A stretch of DNA of 8,081 nt from Candidatus Aminicenantota bacterium. Its GTDB lineage: Bacteria > Acidobacteriota > Aminicenantia > Aminicenantales > Aminicenantaceae. A model generated the notes under the pieces. It was not told the DNA's origin. It ran no database searches and worked only from the letters and a program-made list of their open reading frames with translations. A program made the position numbers and the translations under genes. The stretch covers positions 1 to 8,081 of the forward strand of contig JAGLRY010000099.1 of the NCBI GenBank assembly GCA_023135995.1, written 5' to 3'. This document shows, one piece after another, positions 6,441 through 8,081 of the stretch. How positions within the stretch are numbered: position 1 is the first letter of the stretch; every line of letters starts with the position of its first letter.

Positions 6441-7021
6441 TGGCACGGAAAACTTCCCTTATTCTGATCTTTATCGTACTCCCCTTTTTGCTCTTTATGT
6501 CCGTCGAAGACAAACACCATGACTCCAATCCCATGGCGTTTATCGCCAAGGTGGTCAATTTCCTCATTCTCTTTGGAGGGTTGGCGTATGTGCTGCGCAA
6601 GCCGATCAAACAGTTTCTGGAGGGCAGGGCTGTAGAGATCGACACCACGATGCGTGGCGCTGAGGAATCCCGCCATGGGGCAGAGAAAGACCTGGAACAG
6701 ACCGCAAAACGGCTGCATGAGTTGAGTCAGGAAGTCGAGGAACTCAAAGACAAAGCTGTCTTGGAGGGGCAGAGAGAAAAAGACCGGATCATCCGCGCGG
6801 CTCAAAAGGAAAGTGCGAGGATGAAGGAGGCCGTCCAACAGGAGATCGAAATGATCTCCAGAGCAGGGATTAGAGGTTTGAAGGAATTTGCCGTGACTCT
6901 TGCAGCTGCCGAGGCTTTGGAGAGAATCCAAAAACGGCTAACTCCCGAAAAACACACACGGCTCATTGATGACTCCATCGAAAGGTTAGAGAATCTGTAT
7001 GAAAAATCGCGTTCTGATTAA
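6440..7021 (+). CDS. atpF: ATP synthase Fo subunit b (peripheral stalk), with extra N-terminal hydrophobic segment
   Basis: 193-residue b subunit, longer than the neighbouring b' (138) and than the E. coli protein (156). It has two hydrophobic stretches: a first at about 5-21 after MARK, resembling a signal peptide or extra membrane helix, and the classic b-subunit anchor at about 33-52 followed by VLRKPIKQFLEGRAVEI (51-67). They are separated by a short polar loop, VEDKHHDSN (22-30). Residues about 65-150 are a highly charged heptad-rich helix that pairs with b', and the C-terminal part (about 150-193) should contact delta. If the first segment is cleaved, the mature protein has the usual single anchor; no good AxA cleavage site or lipobox is visible, so it may instead stay. 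The gene starts one base inside the b' stop codon and overlaps atpH by 23 bases, so expression is likely coupled. Confidence 0.92.
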   Translation: MARKTSLILIFIVLPFLLFMSVEDKHHDSNPMAFIAKVVNFLILFGGLAYVLRKPIKQFLEGRAVEIDTTMRGAEESRHGAEKDLEQTAKRLHELSQEVEELKDKAVLEGQREKDRIIRAAQKESARMKEAVQQEIEMISRAGIRGLKEFAVTLAAAEALERIQKRLTPEKHTRLIDDSIERLENLYEKSRSD

Positions 7022-7541
7022 AAGATATTCTCAAGGCCTTATTTACGCCATCGGGGATGAGGAGGAGTTTGCCGCTGTCTATAAAGAGCTCCGGAATTTT
7101 TTAGACCTGCTCGAGTCCCGAGAGAAACTACAGGAGGTTCTCCAGAGCCCTTTCCTTTCATTGACAAAAAAGAAGGAATTGACGGGTGAACTGCTGCAAA
7201 CATTGTCCTACAGGCCAAAAGCATCCCATTTTATCAGCCTCTGTGTGGAAAATGATCGTCTGGAGTTTTTTCGGGAGATTCTAGAGTTTTTACCGGAGCT
7301 TTGGAATGAAGAAAATGGTGTGGCTACGTTCGAGGTTTCCTCTGTCGTTCCTTTGACTGAAGTCCAAAAGGAAAGGCTGAAGGGAAAATTAGAGCTGTTG
7401 AAAAAAAAGCCAGTGTTTTTGAAATTCAGGAACGACCCTTCTTTGGTCGGTGGGCTTTCTATAAAACGCAGAAACATCATCTATGATGTTTCCATCAGGG
7501 GAAACTTGGACAGACTCAAAGAAAATATCATTGAAGGGTGA
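6999..7541 (+). CDS. atpH: ATP synthase F1 subunit delta (OSCP)
   Basis: 180-residue delta/OSCP subunit, the normal length, which caps F1 and links the alpha subunits to the b-b' stalk on the cytoplasmic side. The N-terminus (KRYSQGLIYAIG, 8-19) is the family's opening helix, and PFLSLTKKKEL (51-61) is typical. The C-terminal signature is clear: DPSLVGGLSIKRRNIIYDVS at 146-165, followed by IRGNLDRLKENI. The ATG at 6999 lies 23 bases inside atpF in another frame; this start is needed to keep the conserved first helix. Only weak AAAGG-like sequence lies upstream, so ribosomes finishing atpF probably re-initiate here. atpA follows after seven bases. Confidence 0.96.
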   Translation: MKNRVLIKRYSQGLIYAIGDEEEFAAVYKELRNFLDLLESREKLQEVLQSPFLSLTKKKELTGELLQTLSYRPKASHFISLCVENDRLEFFREILEFLPELWNEENGVATFEVSSVVPLTEVQKERLKGKLELLKKKPVFLKFRNDPSLVGGLSIKRRNIIYDVSIRGNLDRLKENIIEG

Positions 7542-7543
7542 GG
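7539..7543 (+). promoter_or_regulatory. Ribosome binding site of atpA
   Basis: TGAGG (7539-7543), within the purine-rich AAGGGTGAGGCG, lies five bases before the ATG at 7549 and overlaps the atpH stop codon. It fixes the atpA start. Confidence 0.55.
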
Positions 7544-7548
7544 CGAAA

Positions 7549-8081
7549 ATGGATTTAAAAGCCGATGAAATAAGCAAGATCATACAACGCCAAATAGAAG
7601 GATACGAAACAGGTGTGGATATCAGGGAGGTGGGGACGGTCACTTCTGTGGGAGATGGTATCGCCAACGTTTATGGATTGGACCGGGCGATGTATAACGA
7701 GTTGCTGGAGTTCCCGAATGATGTGTATGGCCTTGCTCTTAATCTGGAGGAAGAGAATGTGGGGGTTGTCCTTTTGGGAGAGAGCCATCTCATCAAGGAA
7801 GGCGACCTGGTCAAGCGGACGCACAGGATCATGCAGGTGCCCTCGGGCCCCACACTCGTTGGCCGTGTGGTCGACCCTCTGGGTATTCCCCTTGATGAAA
7901 AAGGTCCCATCCAGAGTGATGTGTTTATGGTTGTTGAACGTCTCGCCCCTGGTGTTGTGGACCGCATGCCCGTTAGGGAGCCACTGCAGACGGGAATCAA
8001 GGCGATCGACAGCATGATCCCGATCGGACGAGGGCAGAGAGAGTTGATCATCGGAGACCGCCAGACCGGAAAGACTGCCAT
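7549..8081 (+). CDS. atpA: ATP synthase F1 subunit alpha, N-terminal part (cut by window end)
   Basis: The open frame runs from the ATG at 7549 to the window end, giving the first 177 residues of a protein normally about 500 long. The non-catalytic alpha subunit alternates with beta in the F1 hexamer and binds nucleotide. The N-terminal helix (MDLKADEISKIIQRQIEGYE) contacts delta. The beta-barrel domain shows VGTVTSVGDGIANVYGL (28-44), with LLGES (76-80) and VGRVVDPLG (104-112) further on. The nucleotide domain begins with PVREPLQTGIKAIDSMIPIG (141-160) and the Walker A motif GDRQTGKT (169-176). All match alpha rather than beta subunits (beta has GGAGVGKT). It is the fourth gene in the order b', b, delta, alpha; gamma, beta and epsilon probably follow outside the window. 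No defect is seen in the visible part. Confidence 0.97.
   Translation, partial: MDLKADEISKIIQRQIEGYETGVDIREVGTVTSVGDGIANVYGLDRAMYNELLEFPNDVYGLALNLEEENVGVVLLGESHLIKEGDLVKRTHRIMQVPSGPTLVGRVVDPLGIPLDEKGPIQSDVFMVVERLAPGVVDRMPVREPLQTGIKAIDSMIPIGRGQRELIIGDRQTGKTA

Noticed and set aside
5918..6931. 337-codon open frame on the minus strand opposite folC end, atpF' and atpF
   Set aside because: It lies antisense to clearly conserved ATP synthase stalk genes. Its serine/phenylalanine-rich low-complexity translation is what antisense of Glu/Lys-rich coiled-coil codons gives, and it has no recognisable domain.
7613..8017. 134-codon plus-strand frame inside atpA
   Set aside because: It is the +1 frame of atpA, Trp/Arg-rich with no motifs; the true frame from 7549 carries the alpha-subunit Walker A motif.

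Overview
The window is bacterial chromosomal DNA of roughly balanced base composition, densely packed with genes on both strands. It holds no RNA gene, insertion sequence, CRISPR array or phage gene that I can see. Two peripheral-stalk ATP synthase genes (b' and b) followed by delta and alpha, together with polyprenyl-phosphate-type glycosyltransferases, suggest a diderm (Gram-negative) bacterium, perhaps of the Acidobacteriota/Aminicenantes or deltaproteobacterial type. That placement is an impression from gene order and protein style, not a proven assignment.

Left block, minus strand (82-3233): three genes transcribed leftward with gaps of only 11 and 12 bases. In transcription order they are a membrane-anchored family 2 glycosyltransferase resembling dolichol/undecaprenyl-phosphate sugar transferases, a family 4 glycosyltransferase, and an extended short-chain dehydrogenase/NAD-dependent sugar epimerase. 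This looks like a small operon for a cell-surface glycan or glycolipid. The first 81 bases contain no gene I can support.

Divergent junction (3234-3352): about 120 bases separate the glycan operon from a rightward gene set. A near-consensus sigma70-type promoter (TTGACA, 17-base spacer, TAAAAT) points right. A weaker candidate points left and would place the start of the left transcript at or next to the first ATG.

Right block, plus strand (3353-8081): a stand-alone receiver-domain protein is followed by accD (acetyl-CoA carboxylase carboxyltransferase beta subunit), folC (folylpolyglutamate/dihydrofolate synthase), and then the start of an F1Fo ATP synthase operon: atpF' (b'), atpF (b), atpH (delta) and atpA (alpha, cut by the window end). 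accD-folC, b'-b and b-delta overlap physically, which suggests translational coupling. No terminator is visible between any of these genes, so one promoter could feed fatty-acid, folate and ATP synthase genes together, although a weak promoter candidate lies just before the atp genes.

The most unusual point is the receiver protein. The phosphoacceptor aspartate is replaced by glutamate (Glu54), and the second residue of the acidic pair is tyrosine (Tyr11), while the conserved Thr83 and Lys107 remain. It may act as a constitutive, phosphorylation-independent partner protein, and it heads an operon of core metabolic genes. The ATP synthase locus is also split: the genes for Fo subunits a and c do not precede the stalk genes.
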